Shown: positions 18,034 to 27,302 of the stretch, piece after piece
Layout: the number at the start of each line of letters is the position of its first letter
Numbering within the stretch: the stretch's first letter is position 1
Source: Betaproteobacteria bacterium
GTDB lineage: Bacteria; Pseudomonadota; Gammaproteobacteria; Burkholderiales; SG8-41
Reading direction: 5' to 3'
DNA: 64,000 nucleotides
Assembly: GCA_900299145.1 (NCBI GenBank)
Contig: OMIN01000124.1
Span: 32,053 to 96,052 of the forward strand
The notes under the pieces: model-generated
What the model was told of the DNA's origin: nothing
Database searches by the model: none
The model's input: the letters and a program-made list of their open reading frames with translations, nothing else
Program-made: the position numbers and the translations under genes

Positions 18034-18067
18034 TAAAATCCCTCGCTTCGCATCGATACAATTCATC

Positions 18068-19168
18068 ATGGAAACTCTGGATTGCGCCGTAATCGGCGCT
18101 GGCGTGGTGGGTCTCGCCATAGCGCGCAAGCTTGCCCGCGACGGGCGCGAAGTCATCATTCTCGAAGCTGAAGATGCCTTCGGCACCCACACCAGTGCGC
18201 GCAACTCTGAAGTCATTCACGCTGGCATTTATTACGCTTCCGGTTCGATGAAGGCGAAACTGTGCGTGGCGGGCCGCAAAGCGCTTTACCAATATTGCGC
18301 AGAACACGACGTCAAACATCAGCGCATCGGCAAGGTGATCGTCGCCTGCGACGAAAGCGAAGTCACGGGTCTCAAGAAATACAAGGCGCAGGCCGAAGCC
18401 AACGGCGTCGACGATTTGCGCATGCTCGACCACGCCGAACTGCATGAAATGGAACCCAACGTGCGCTGCGTGGCGGGATTTCTGTCGCCGTCCACCGGCA
18501 TTATCGACAGCCACGGCCTGATGTTGTCGTACCTGGGCGAAGCCGAGGATCGCGGTGCTATGCTCGCGCTATCCAGCCCGGTTTTAGGTGGCAAGGTCGA
18601 AAGCGGCGGCATTGTGCTCGAAGTCGGCGGCGCCGAACCGATGACCGTCAAATGCCGCACAGTCATCATCAGTGCGGGCCTCAACGCGCCAGCGGTTGCG
18701 CGCACGATCAACGGCATCCCCGCCGCGACCATTCCACCGACGTTCTACGCCATCGGCCACTACTACACGCTCTCCACCAAATCGCCGTTCAACCGGCTGA
18801 TTTATCCGGTGGCACGCCCCGACTGGCTGGGCGTGCACGTTACCATTGATCTGGGGGGGCGGGTGAAATTCGGGCCGGATTTCGAGTGGATCGACCGCGT
18901 CGATTATCAATTCGACGAAACACGCGAAGCCTCGTTTTACAAAGCCATCCGGCACTACTTCCCCGGCTTGCAGGACGGCACGCTGCAACCCGGCTACACC
19001 GGCATCCGCCCGCGCATCACCGGGCCGGGCGAGCCGGTACAGGACTTCACTTTCCAAAATCACACGGCGCACGGCGTGCCGGGGCTGGTGGCGCTCTATG
19101 GCATTGAATCGCCGGGGCTGACGTCGTCGCTGGCAATCGCCGACCACGTGGCGTCCTTGCTTGGATAA
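18068..19168 (+). CDS. FAD-dependent oxidoreductase, L-2-hydroxyglutarate oxidase (LhgO)-like
   Basis: 366 residues of the DAO superfamily. GAGVVGLAIARKLARDGREV at residues 10-29 is the FAD-binding GxGxxG fold with the terminal acidic residue at ILEAE. TSARNSEVIHAGIYYASGS is the wording characteristic of LhgO/YgaF-type L-2-hydroxyglutarate dehydrogenases, as are RIGKVIVA and the C-terminal GYTGIRPRI and GIESPGLTSSLAIAD. It would oxidise a 2-hydroxy acid and pass electrons to FAD and then quinone. The next gene is a D-2-hydroxyacid dehydrogenase, starting 13 bases after its stop, so the pair may act on the two enantiomers. Divergent from DUF3025. Confidence 0.82.
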   Translation: METLDCAVIGAGVVGLAIARKLARDGREVIILEAEDAFGTHTSARNSEVIHAGIYYASGSMKAKLCVAGRKALYQYCAEHDVKHQRIGKVIVACDESEVTGLKKYKAQAEANGVDDLRMLDHAELHEMEPNVRCVAGFLSPSTGIIDSHGLMLSYLGEAEDRGAMLALSSPVLGGKVESGGIVLEVGGAEPMTVKCRTVIISAGLNAPAVARTINGIPAATIPPTFYAIGHYYTLSTKSPFNRLIYPVARPDWLGVHVTIDLGGRVKFGPDFEWIDRVDYQFDETREASFYKAIRHYFPGLQDGTLQPGYTGIRPRITGPGEPVQDFTFQNHTAHGVPGLVALYGIESPGLTSSLAIADHVASLLG

Positions 19169-19181
19169 AACGGGCTATAAA

Positions 19182-20195
19182 ATGTCAATAAAAACAAATA
19201 CTTATAAAGATCTCTTCCATCTGCATCTGGAATCGCACCGCGACCGCCCGGTGTTATTTCACCTGACCGAAGCGGATTGGGAAGCGGCCCGCAAACGTCA
19301 CCGCATGCTGGCAAAAAAGCTGCGCGTCACCGTGGGCTCGGACAATCAGATCATTCACGAAGCGCTGAAAACCGCCGATTTCATGATTACCAATGCGGTG
19401 CCGCCGCGCGAGCGGTTTCGCGACATCGCGCCGCGCTTAAAGTGGATACAAACCACCGCCGCCGGCATTGATGCACTGATGCCACTCGACTGGTTGCCGA
19501 AAGACGTGACGCTAACCAACAATACTGGCGCGCACGGCCCCAAGGCTGAAGAATCCTGTCTGATGGGTTTGCTGATGCTGCAATCGCGGTTACCAGAAAT
19601 TCTAAGGAATCAACAAAACCACGTGTGGGACTGTATCTGCACCACGCCCATCGCCGGCAAAACCGTCGTCGTTGTGGGCTTTGGCGATCTCGGTCAGGGC
19701 GCGGGCCGCGCGGCAAAAAAACTCGGCATGCAGGTAATTGCCGTCACGCGCAGCGGTACGCCGCACCGGCTGGCCGACCGCGTGGTAAAAGCGTCGCGCA
19801 TCGACGGCGTATTGCCCAAGGCAGACTTCGTGATTGTTACCACGCCACTCACTGCCGACACGCGCAATCTGATGAGCCGCAGCCGCATTAACCTGCTAAA
19901 AAAAGGCGCGGGGTTCATCAATATCGGCCGCGCACCGATCGTGGATTACGATGCGCTGCGTGAAAAGCTCGACAGCGGCCACCTGGGCGGTGCGCTACTG
20001 GACGTGTTTTATCGGGAACCGCTACCCAAGGATTCACCGTGGTGGACTACGCGAAACACGGTAGTGATGCCGCACATCAGTTGCGACGATCCGCGCTACA
20101 TCGCGCGGCTACTCGACACCTGGTTCGAGAATTTCGAACGCTTTCTCGCCGGCAAAAAGCTCAGAAACATCGTTGACCGGCGGCTGGGTTACTGA
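19182..20195 (+). CDS. D-2-hydroxyacid dehydrogenase
   Basis: ATG at 19182 gives a 337-residue protein of the D-isomer 2-hydroxyacid dehydrogenase family. The NAD-binding loop is VVVVGFGDLGQGAGRAAKKL; the catalytic residues are in the usual order: Arg in FINIGRAPIVD, Glu in FYREPLP and His in VMPHISCD. The first codons are motif copy 6, so the N-terminus reads MSIKTNTYKDLF, unlike its family. An alternative TTG at 19161 would precede the LhgO stop. Cytoplasmic; substrate not determinable. Confidence 0.85.
   Translation: MSIKTNTYKDLFHLHLESHRDRPVLFHLTEADWEAARKRHRMLAKKLRVTVGSDNQIIHEALKTADFMITNAVPPRERFRDIAPRLKWIQTTAAGIDALMPLDWLPKDVTLTNNTGAHGPKAEESCLMGLLMLQSRLPEILRNQQNHVWDCICTTPIAGKTVVVVGFGDLGQGAGRAAKKLGMQVIAVTRSGTPHRLADRVVKASRIDGVLPKADFVIVTTPLTADTRNLMSRSRINLLKKGAGFINIGRAPIVDYDALREKLDSGHLGGALLDVFYREPLPKDSPWWTTRNTVVMPHISCDDPRYIARLLDTWFENFERFLAGKKLRNIVDRRLGY
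19185..19204 (-). repeat. Junction motif copy 6, inside codons 2-8 of the dehydrogenase
   Basis: An exact consensus match read on the minus strand, 17 bases after the LhgO stop. It is translated as SIKTNTY at the N-terminus of the plus-strand dehydrogenase. Its tail on the minus strand is ATTTTATA. Confidence 0.85.
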
Positions 20196-20219
20196 CCCGC
20201 CGCCATGCCCCGCATAACC

Positions 20220-20966
20220 TTACGCCGCAAGTGCGGCGGCTTGACGCGGCGCGAGGTCGACGACGTCGGCGCCGCCCGCCACAGTGCGATCCAGCCGGTA
20301 GCCGTGCTGATAGACCGATTGCAGCTTCCAGCCGTTTTCCGGCGTGAGACCTAGCATTGCGCGCAAGCGGCTGACATGCGTATCCAAGGTGCGCGTTGCC
20401 GCTGCCTGGCCCCGCCCCCACACCTGCTCCAGCAGAAAGCCGCGGGTCAGCAGTTGGCCCGTGTGGGTCAACAGCAACACTGCCAGATCGTAAGTCTTGG
20501 GCGTCAGCGTCAGGCGCTCGCCATCGCGGAAAATCGACCGGTTGCGCGTGTCGATACGCAGCGCGCCCAGTTCGATCACATCTTCATGGCGGGCTTTACC
20601 GTAAATGCTGCGCCGCGTAAGCGCCGCCACCCGCGCCAGCAATTCCAGTGAGCGGAACGGCTTGGCCAGACAATCGTCCGCACCGGCATCTAGCATCGCG
20701 GCAACGTCGGCTTCGACGTCGTCCTTCAGCAGGCAAATCACGGGGATATCTGATTTTAGTTGCGTCCGCAACTCGGCTATGCCACGCGGGCTACACGTGT
20801 CCGGGCCGGTCGAGCCCGCGATCACCACGTCAAAATCCGTACGCGGCAGCTCTCGCACCAAGGCGCTGCTGGCGGTAAACACAGTTACCGTATGTCCGGC
20901 CGCCGAGAAAGCTCTCTCGAGCCAATGCACTTCACGGGTGTCACAATCGAGTACTGCAATGTTCAT
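20220..20966 (-). CDS. OmpR/PhoB-family response regulator lacking the phospho-acceptor aspartate
   Basis: 248 residues: receiver domain 1-115, OmpR-type winged helix about 130-230 (LTPKTYDLAVLLLTHTGQLL, TLDTHVSRLRAMLGL, VYQHGYRL). In the receiver, the acidic pocket (LDCD, residues 6-9) and the conserved Lys102 (AKPF) are present, but the beta-3 position that is normally Asp is Gly51 (DVVIAGSTGP). Such a protein cannot be phosphorylated in the usual way and probably acts independently of phosphotransfer. No histidine kinase lies beside it. AGGAT precedes the ATG. It ends convergently 24 bases from the dehydrogenase. Confidence 0.85.
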   Translation of the reverse strand: MNIAVLDCDTREVHWLERAFSAAGHTVTVFTASSALVRELPRTDFDVVIAGSTGPDTCSPRGIAELRTQLKSDIPVICLLKDDVEADVAAMLDAGADDCLAKPFRSLELLARVAALTRRSIYGKARHEDVIELGALRIDTRNRSIFRDGERLTLTPKTYDLAVLLLTHTGQLLTRGFLLEQVWGRGQAAATRTLDTHVSRLRAMLGLTPENGWKLQSVYQHGYRLDRTVAGGADVVDLAPRQAAALAA

Positions 20967-21137
20967 GTTGAAATCCTGTAATCAATGCGGGCGCGAATTT
21001 AACGCGGCGCATCTACAGTGAGCAACGGCTGTAACGCCCTTTTTACAAATGTTTTACAAGTACGATACCGTCTAGACATATCCTTCTGCTCAGACTGTTC
21101 CGCATACCTGAAATACTTACCGAGTTCTTACGCAACA

Positions 21138-22028
21138 ATGTCCGAACCTACTGCCTCACCGTTATTGACCATAGATCACGTCGCGCATTTTGTGCCGGAA
21201 CTTGACGCTGCCGCGGCAGCGCTGACAAATATGGGGTTTACGTTGACACCGTTTTCCGCTCAGTCGCACCGGCTTCGGGAAGACGGACCGTTACAACCCG
21301 CCGGTACCGCCAACCGCTGCGTCATGCTCGAAAGCGGCTATCTGGAATTCCTGACCCCAACGCACGACACACCCAACGCGCGCCAACTGCGCGATGCCAT
21401 TGCGCGGTACACCGGCGTTCATCTGATCGCCTTCGGCACACAAGCGCCAGCCAACGATTTTGACCGGCTGGTACGGGAGGGCTTTGACCCGTTGCCGCCA
21501 GTGGCGTTGCAACGGCAAGTAGGCACAATGGACGGTGAAGCCACGGCCCGTTTCACCGTGATGCGCGTGCCACCGGACGCCATGGCCGAAGGCCGCATCC
21601 AGTACTGCCAGCACCACACCCCTAACGTGGTATGGCAGCCACGCTGGATAAGCCACCCCAATCGCGCCGTGGGACTTGCTGGCGTGCTCATTTGCGCGGA
21701 CGCCCCCGATGAAGCTGCACAACGTTACGCGCGATTCACCGGGCTGCCAGTCATTGAAAAGGGGCATTTCAGGTACTTGGATACCGCACAGGGATACCTG
21801 ATATTCGGCAGCCCCACCGACTTTCGAGGATGGCTGGGAATAAACCCGCCGGCGCTACCGTGGATTGCAGGCTATGTCATTGACACTAGCAATTTTGCCG
21901 CCACGCTTGAACACGTGAGCGGCCATACGTTAGACCAACGTCTGTTGGTGCCATTGCCAGATTCGTTGGGGGGCGTCATGATATTCCAGCCACTGGGAAT
22001 GACACCACTACAGATTGAAGGAAGCTGA
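21138..22028 (+). CDS. VOC superfamily protein, Glyoxalase_3-like
   Basis: 296 residues from ATG 21138; the frame continues upstream to 21018, but that segment is Cys-rich, lacks family similarity and overlaps the promoter region. The pattern DHVAHFVPELDAAAAALTNM with GFTLTPFSAQSHR and later RCVMLESGYLEFLTPT is that of Glyoxalase_3 (PF13468-like) proteins with two paired VOC modules, the second starting near AVGLAGVLICADAPDEAAQR. These are metal-dependent lyases/isomerases or dioxygenases of unassigned substrate. The next gene, an alpha/beta hydrolase, follows 60 bases later on the same strand. Confidence 0.75.
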   Translation: MSEPTASPLLTIDHVAHFVPELDAAAAALTNMGFTLTPFSAQSHRLREDGPLQPAGTANRCVMLESGYLEFLTPTHDTPNARQLRDAIARYTGVHLIAFGTQAPANDFDRLVREGFDPLPPVALQRQVGTMDGEATARFTVMRVPPDAMAEGRIQYCQHHTPNVVWQPRWISHPNRAVGLAGVLICADAPDEAAQRYARFTGLPVIEKGHFRYLDTAQGYLIFGSPTDFRGWLGINPPALPWIAGYVIDTSNFAATLEHVSGHTLDQRLLVPLPDSLGGVMIFQPLGMTPLQIEGS

Positions 22029-22087
22029 CACATCGCACAACTCTATACTTTGCGTCAGATCCCTACGAATAAGTTTTTCAACCCAAC

Positions 22088-23185
22088 GTGCGACTCTTTT
22101 TTCTCTGGTTCGGCACCCTGCTCCGCTGGAGTTTTTTCATCCTGCTGATGGTGGTGGTGTGGGCATACGTATTTTTGCTGATCTTTGCATGGCACGCCGA
22201 GAAGCGCGAAACCCTCACGCATCAGGACTTACCGGCATCCGCCAAGGGCCAATACGTCAAGGCTGCCGATCTGACGCTGTATGTGCAGGAAGCCGGACCG
22301 CCCACGGGCATGGATGTGCTGTTGATTCCCGGCATCGGCGGCTGGAGCGGTACGTGGCCGCAAACCATGACGCTACTCGCCGAAGCAGGGTTTCATGTGG
22401 TCGCCATCGACTTGCCGCCATTTGGCTTTTCCGAGCGGCCGCACGGCGCGCTCTACGGCAAGACGGATCAGGCCGCGCGCATCCTTGGCGTGATGGACGC
22501 ACTGGGCATTGCCAAAGCGATTCTGGTGGCGCATTCCACTGGCGGCGGCCCGGCGGTGGAAGCCGCCGCCACGCCGCCGCGCCGTGTGACCGGGCTGGTG
22601 CTGGTGGACGCGGAACTGGACATCGCGTTCGACCGTAAGGGCAAGACGTATCCGCCGTTTCTGGTGGACTGGTTCCTGTCCACACCCACGCTGCGCGACG
22701 GCGCGGTAGCGGCGTTCATCACCAACCCGCTATTCACACGCCGCTTTCTGAACTGGATGAGCCACCGGCGCGGTGCGGATGACACGTGGACGGAGATTTA
22801 CCGCCAGCCGCTCAAGCTCCAAGGCACCACCACCGCGGTCAGCGCCTGGCTGCCGGCATGGATCGCGAATCTCAAGCCGGCACGCAGCGAAGAGCCGGAA
22901 ACCTATCGCAAGCTGAAAATCCCCATCCACTTGATGTGGGGCGATTTCGACGCCATCGCGCCGCCGGAACAGGCACGGCTGCTGACACTGGCAGCGCCCG
23001 GCACCATCCTGAAAATCGTGCATGGCGCGGGGCATCTGCCGCAGATGGAAGACGCTGCCACCTTCAACAGGCAGTTGCTGCAAAGCCTCAACGTGATGAA
23101 ATTTGATCTTGACAGCAAGGTGGCTACGGCCACGTCTGAAGCGAAAGCAGACATGAAATCTGATACGAAACCAGATTCAAAATGA
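22088..23185 (+). CDS. Membrane-anchored alpha/beta hydrolase
   Basis: GTG at 22088. Residues 4-35 form a hydrophobic segment (FFLWFGTLLRWSFFILLMVV), so the enzyme is anchored with its catalytic domain on the outer face of the inner membrane. The hydrolase core shows LLIPGIGGWSGTW (oxyanion region), the nucleophile elbow AHSTGGG with Ser150, an acid in MWGDFDAIAPPE and the histidine in GAGHLPQME. The C-terminal tail is Lys/Asp/Ser-rich (KSDTKPDSK). Its TGA overlaps the ATG of the next hydrolase, so the two are co-translated. Confidence 0.8.
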   Translation: MRLFFLWFGTLLRWSFFILLMVVVWAYVFLLIFAWHAEKRETLTHQDLPASAKGQYVKAADLTLYVQEAGPPTGMDVLLIPGIGGWSGTWPQTMTLLAEAGFHVVAIDLPPFGFSERPHGALYGKTDQAARILGVMDALGIAKAILVAHSTGGGPAVEAAATPPRRVTGLVLVDAELDIAFDRKGKTYPPFLVDWFLSTPTLRDGAVAAFITNPLFTRRFLNWMSHRRGADDTWTEIYRQPLKLQGTTTAVSAWLPAWIANLKPARSEEPETYRKLKIPIHLMWGDFDAIAPPEQARLLTLAAPGTILKIVHGAGHLPQMEDAATFNRQLLQSLNVMKFDLDSKVATATSEAKADMKSDTKPDSK

Positions 23186-23970
23186 TTTACAAGTATCTGT
23201 TTTTATTGATAATTTTTACATCACCCCTGTCATATGGGCAAGCGCCGCTCGTGGTCGATGTCCCCACGCGTAGCGGCGTCATCCAGCGCTTTCTGCTGCT
23301 GCAGCCACCGCAGGAGACACGCGCCAGTGCCGCGGTCATTCTGTTCGCGGGCGGCGATGGCGGCATTGAAATTTCGGCGGACGGCGTCATCAAGCGTGGC
23401 GGGAATTTTCTGGTGCGCTCGCGAGCGTTGTTCGCTGAACAGGGCTTGGCGGTGGCCGTGATCGACGCGCCGTCCGACCGCCAGGAGCCGCCGTATCTGG
23501 ACAATTTCCGCCAAACCCCCGAACACGTGGCGGACGTGAAGGCCGTGATCGCGTGGCTGCGGCAGGAGTTGAAGTTGCCGGTATGGCTGATTGGCACCAG
23601 CAACGGCACGCGCTCCGCCGCTTATGTGGCGACACAACTGCCACCAGCGGACGGTGGCGCCGACGGACTGGTGCTGACCTCCACCGTACTGACCGACCGC
23701 CGCGGCGTGGCGGTGCCGGCGATGGCGCTTGGCCGCATCAACGTACCGGTGCTGGTGACCCATCACCGGTTAGACAGTTGCCGTGTGACGCTGGCTGCAG
23801 ATGTGTCGCAACTGACCGGCCGGCTAAAGCACCTTCAAAAGACCGACACCCTGATTTTCGACGGCGGCATTACCGCGGGCGACCCCTGCGGCCCGCGCGC
23901 GTATCACGGTTACAACGGCATCGAAGCCGAAGTCGTGGGCAAAATCGCGGCGTGGATCCGAGGTGGCTAA
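23182..23970 (+). CDS. Secreted alpha/beta hydrolase-like protein with a motif-derived signal peptide
   Basis: 262 residues starting MIYKYLFLLIIFTSPLSYGQ, a short signal peptide with cleavage near SYG-QA. Codons 3-10 are motif copy 7: the DNA motif itself supplies the hydrophobic YKYLFLLI. The mature part has ILFAGGDGG (oxyanion region) and the nucleophile elbow IGTSNGT (Ser140). The acid is not assigned; the histidine is likely in AYHGYNGIE. Two cysteines (SC, PCG) near the C-terminus could pair in the periplasm. Coupled to the upstream membrane hydrolase by an ATGA overlap. Substrate unknown. Confidence 0.75.
   Translation: MIYKYLFLLIIFTSPLSYGQAPLVVDVPTRSGVIQRFLLLQPPQETRASAAVILFAGGDGGIEISADGVIKRGGNFLVRSRALFAEQGLAVAVIDAPSDRQEPPYLDNFRQTPEHVADVKAVIAWLRQELKLPVWLIGTSNGTRSAAYVATQLPPADGGADGLVLTSTVLTDRRGVAVPAMALGRINVPVLVTHHRLDSCRVTLAADVSQLTGRLKHLQKTDTLIFDGGITAGDPCGPRAYHGYNGIEAEVVGKIAAWIRGG
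23190..23209 (+). repeat. Junction motif copy 7, inside a signal-peptide coding region
   Basis: CAAGTATCTGTTTTTATTGA, one difference at the first base, then TAATTTTTA. It starts five bases after the upstream stop and codes for KYLFLLI in the exported hydrolase. Confidence 0.85.
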
Positions 23971-24009
23971 ATAGCCTCCATCACAAACTGGCACACCTGC
24001 ACGGTTCTA

Positions 24010-27000
24010 TTACCCGCCGTCCCCGATCAGCACAAATGGCGCCCAGAACATAGGATGCGCATAGCTGTACTCCATCTTGCCCGAAGCGCCCATTTGACCC
24101 GCGTTATCCATCAGCCACAACATGGTCTGACGCAATGCGTCCGCCCGCGTTAGCTTAGGATCTGCCGCCACGCGCTTGAATACTTCCGTGGTCAAAATTC
24201 TCGCCGAATCCGTTTCCACCGGCCAATTGCTGACCAATAAAGACCGCGCCCCAGCGTAAAAGAAGGCACGCCCCAGTCCAGACACCGCCTCGCCACCCGC
24301 GCCGTCACCCGAACCGGTGTTGCAGGCCGAAAGCACGACCCAATCAGCGTTGAGCTTGAGCGCAAGGATTTCCTCCATCGTCAACAAACCGTCACCATCT
24401 ATGCCCGCGACCTCTGGCGCGGTCAGTGCCAGAGCGGGTTGATCCAGACCGTTCAAATCTCCTGGAACCAGGCCATGCGTGGCAAAAGCAATTACTTTTC
24501 GGTTGGACAGATACGCGCTTTTAACGTTATTTTCGTTGGCCCGGACACCGAGAAACACATCATTGATCATGTCCGCCTTAAGCGCTTGGGCAATACCGCG
24601 AATCTCATCGGCTGTCTCAGGCAGCCGAGCGAGTTGTGCCAGCGTGGCAGAATTCGCAATTTGGGGTACGTTACGCAATACGCTGCCTCCCTCGCCACCA
24701 GAATCCCCCGCAATGGGCAATGCCACCGCACCTATCTGAAGATTGCGAAAGGTGGAACCGAGCGCGGCAACCTGAATTTTTTGAGTCTCTTCGGCTAACA
24801 CTTGCTGCGTCTTGCTAAAGTAGGGATCGCCAAACCCGATAAATTCGTCACGCCCGACCGTCGCTGCGGGTAACGAACGCAAAGTAGTCAGCGCATTGAC
24901 CGAGGGCAGTTGGTTCACCGAAGCATTACGCAACAGCCACGGGACGCCGCGATATCCGTCGAACCGTGCCAAGGCGTCGGCAGCCACCTCCGCAGGCGCA
25001 GTCACCAACAAGCTGAAAGGCACTTGTGCCAACGCGCGGTGCGGCACAATGATTAAGCTTGTGGCTTGCTTCCAACCGGCTTCCACCGGCTTTAACAGCT
25101 CACTATACAGTTTGTGCGCAATCACGGTATCAAACTTCGGAAAAAGCTCGATGGCTCTATTGCCGATGTCCAGTGCTTTGCGCAATTGAGTTACCGATTC
25201 CGTCAGCGCAGTATCGCCTATTGCAATTGATGCGAAAGCTGGCGAGCCCTGTGCCGGGATGGCCCAGACATAAGTCTTGTCTTGTCCAACATAGATGCTG
25301 ATCAATGCTTCACCGGGCTTAAGTGCAGCCTGTGTTTCATGCAGCGTTACCGGTTTCGGGTCTACCAGATTGGCATAGCTGGGGAAGCGCTTGTCAATTT
25401 CTGACTTGAGCACCACACGCTGCGCACGGAGCATTTCTATTTCCGTCCGGATTCCAGCAATCACCCTTGGCAGCTGGTCTCCCGCTGGTGCGTTAAGCAA
25501 TCGTCCCAGCAAGCTGGTAAGCACGCCAAGACGCACGCGCGCATCCTGCGCTTTGCGCACAATTGCAGCCAACTCGGAGTCAGAAATGGAAGCTCGCACC
25601 GCGCTTTCAAACAAGGCGCGTTGTACGCTGCTACCACGCGCCGCGTCGGCAACCCGAAAGGATTCGGCGATGGCCTCGACTCCGGGCTGCGGTTGCCCGA
25701 TGAGCAACTCAATATAGGCCTCAAGAATGTAACGCAGACGTGTTGCGCGCACCGCGCCGCCGGTATGGGCCAGCAACACCGGCAGGGCACGGCGGAAATC
25801 ATTGAGCGCCCGGCCACGATTGCCGCTCGCCGCGAGTGCCATGGCCAGCGTGCCCCGCGTCTGCGCCGTTTCGTCGGCAGCATCGCCAAGGCGGGCGCTC
25901 GTGGTGTTTGTCAAGACGTCGAGCATGGGCACAGCCTTCTGCGCCTGCCCCGATTTAACCAATGCCAGCCCCCAATCGATATGCGCAAGCGGATAGCGGC
26001 TCGCCAGATAATTGTCCTTACGTATGTGTTCCGCGAGGGTTTCAAATTCAGCGATGGCCCGCAGCCACAGTTCTTGCCCCACCAGGGCCATGCCGAGTCT
26101 TTTGCGCGCACTAATCTGGTCACGAGACTGCGCGTCAACCGCAGATCTCTCAAAGATGTCAATGGCGGCAGTCGCCAGCCTCTCGGCTTCGCGGTAGCGC
26201 CCCTGCTGTATGACTATTTCCGCAAGCTCGCTCACCACGTAACCGGTACGGTTGTGATAGCGACGCTGCACCCGGGCCAATGCTTTGGTGAACGTTGTGC
26301 GTGCAACGCCTTCCGCCTCCACCAGTTTGCCTTGCTGACGAAGATTGGCCGCCAGTTCCAGCAGAAAAATTTCATGGCTCGCTTCGGCTTCGTTCTGTGT
26401 ACCGGTGCTCAATCCTTGGTCGATGCGCTGACGGTTGATCGGTAAATCCTCCTCGATCGCCGCCAAAGCGCGGCGACGTACCGGATCGGCTTGGGCAAAC
26501 TTTCCTTCGGATTCAAGTTGCGCCGCCCGCGCCCTCTCGATCAATGCCAGACGATTCTGTTCATAGAGCCGGGTCTGCGTCCGCTCACTGAATACCTGCT
26601 CCGCCTTGACCAGCTCCTCTCTAGCGGCCTGCCAGTCCCCCAAAGTTCGATGAATGGCGGCAATTGAATCATGGGCTACGATGCGTTGGCCGATAAGATT
26701 TTTAGGTGTAGATCGCACTGTTTCGCCAAAGCTGCCCAGCGCTCGCTGGTAGCTGCCAGACGAAAATTCCCTCGAAGCCAACAGGTAACGATCACGGTAA
26801 TAACGATAGTTACGTGCCGGCTCAAGTTCCAGAGCTTGCTGCAAATCAGTCATGTACTGCACATTGCGCCCGACCGATGATGCCGCATTGGCACGATTCC
26901 GATAAAACCTCGCTAGCGCAGATCTGTCGCCGGTTTTCGGTGGAGATTGCTCCGCAATTCCCAGCTGGCGTCGTTTTTCGCTTTCCGGGTTGTCCGTGTA

Positions 27001-27168
27001 GTGACTGAGCAGCGCGAAAATGTCGTCAACGTTACGCGGGGGCGCGGCGGCTCCTTGCCCCCGCAACACGGCGGGCCACATCAGACCCCACAGGACCAAT
27101 AGCAACATGCATGATCGTGCCGGCAACACACGAATCCTTTGCGACGCGAGCGCTAAAACGCTAATCAT
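24010..27168 (-). CDS. Secreted TPR and CHAT-domain protein (caspase-like protease)
   Basis: ATG at 27168 gives 1052 residues with an N-terminal signal-peptide-like segment (SCMLLLVLWGLMWPAVLRG). The frame extends upstream to a GTG at 27267, but the signal sequence marks the later start. Residues about 70-560 consist of helical repeats of TPR type (for example GDWQAAREELVKAEQ, QGRYREAERLATAAIDIFE). The C-terminal third is a CHAT domain: PHRALAQVPFSLL, FATHGLV with the catalytic-position His at about 898, and LSACNTGSG with Cys at about 949. CHAT proteins are caspase-like cysteine proteases; TPR regions bind partners. It stands alone, with no obvious substrate gene next to it. An exported CHAT protein would act in the periplasm or outside. 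Confidence 0.85.
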   Translation of the reverse strand: MISVLALASQRIRVLPARSCMLLLVLWGLMWPAVLRGQGAAAPPRNVDDIFALLSHYTDNPESEKRRQLGIAEQSPPKTGDRSALARFYRNRANAASSVGRNVQYMTDLQQALELEPARNYRYYRDRYLLASREFSSGSYQRALGSFGETVRSTPKNLIGQRIVAHDSIAAIHRTLGDWQAAREELVKAEQVFSERTQTRLYEQNRLALIERARAAQLESEGKFAQADPVRRRALAAIEEDLPINRQRIDQGLSTGTQNEAEASHEIFLLELAANLRQQGKLVEAEGVARTTFTKALARVQRRYHNRTGYVVSELAEIVIQQGRYREAERLATAAIDIFERSAVDAQSRDQISARKRLGMALVGQELWLRAIAEFETLAEHIRKDNYLASRYPLAHIDWGLALVKSGQAQKAVPMLDVLTNTTSARLGDAADETAQTRGTLAMALAASGNRGRALNDFRRALPVLLAHTGGAVRATRLRYILEAYIELLIGQPQPGVEAIAESFRVADAARGSSVQRALFESAVRASISDSELAAIVRKAQDARVRLGVLTSLLGRLLNAPAGDQLPRVIAGIRTEIEMLRAQRVVLKSEIDKRFPSYANLVDPKPVTLHETQAALKPGEALISIYVGQDKTYVWAIPAQGSPAFASIAIGDTALTESVTQLRKALDIGNRAIELFPKFDTVIAHKLYSELLKPVEAGWKQATSLIIVPHRALAQVPFSLLVTAPAEVAADALARFDGYRGVPWLLRNASVNQLPSVNALTTLRSLPAATVGRDEFIGFGDPYFSKTQQVLAEETQKIQVAALGSTFRNLQIGAVALPIAGDSGGEGGSVLRNVPQIANSATLAQLARLPETADEIRGIAQALKADMINDVFLGVRANENNVKSAYLSNRKVIAFATHGLVPGDLNGLDQPALALTAPEVAGIDGDGLLTMEEILALKLNADWVVLSACNTGSGDGAGGEAVSGLGRAFFYAGARSLLVSNWPVETDSARILTTEVFKRVAADPKLTRADALRQTMLWLMDNAGQMGASGKMEYSYAHPMFWAPFVLIGDGG

Positions 27169-27302
27169 GCGTGCTTGTGAATAATTTAAACTGCCGGCCA
27201 CAAAAACTCGATCAGATCGAGGGCTTTTCTGGATGACATCAAGCCTGTACGTGCCAATTGACCCCACCCAAATTAGGCTTCTGCGGCAAGATATTGCGCG
27301 TA

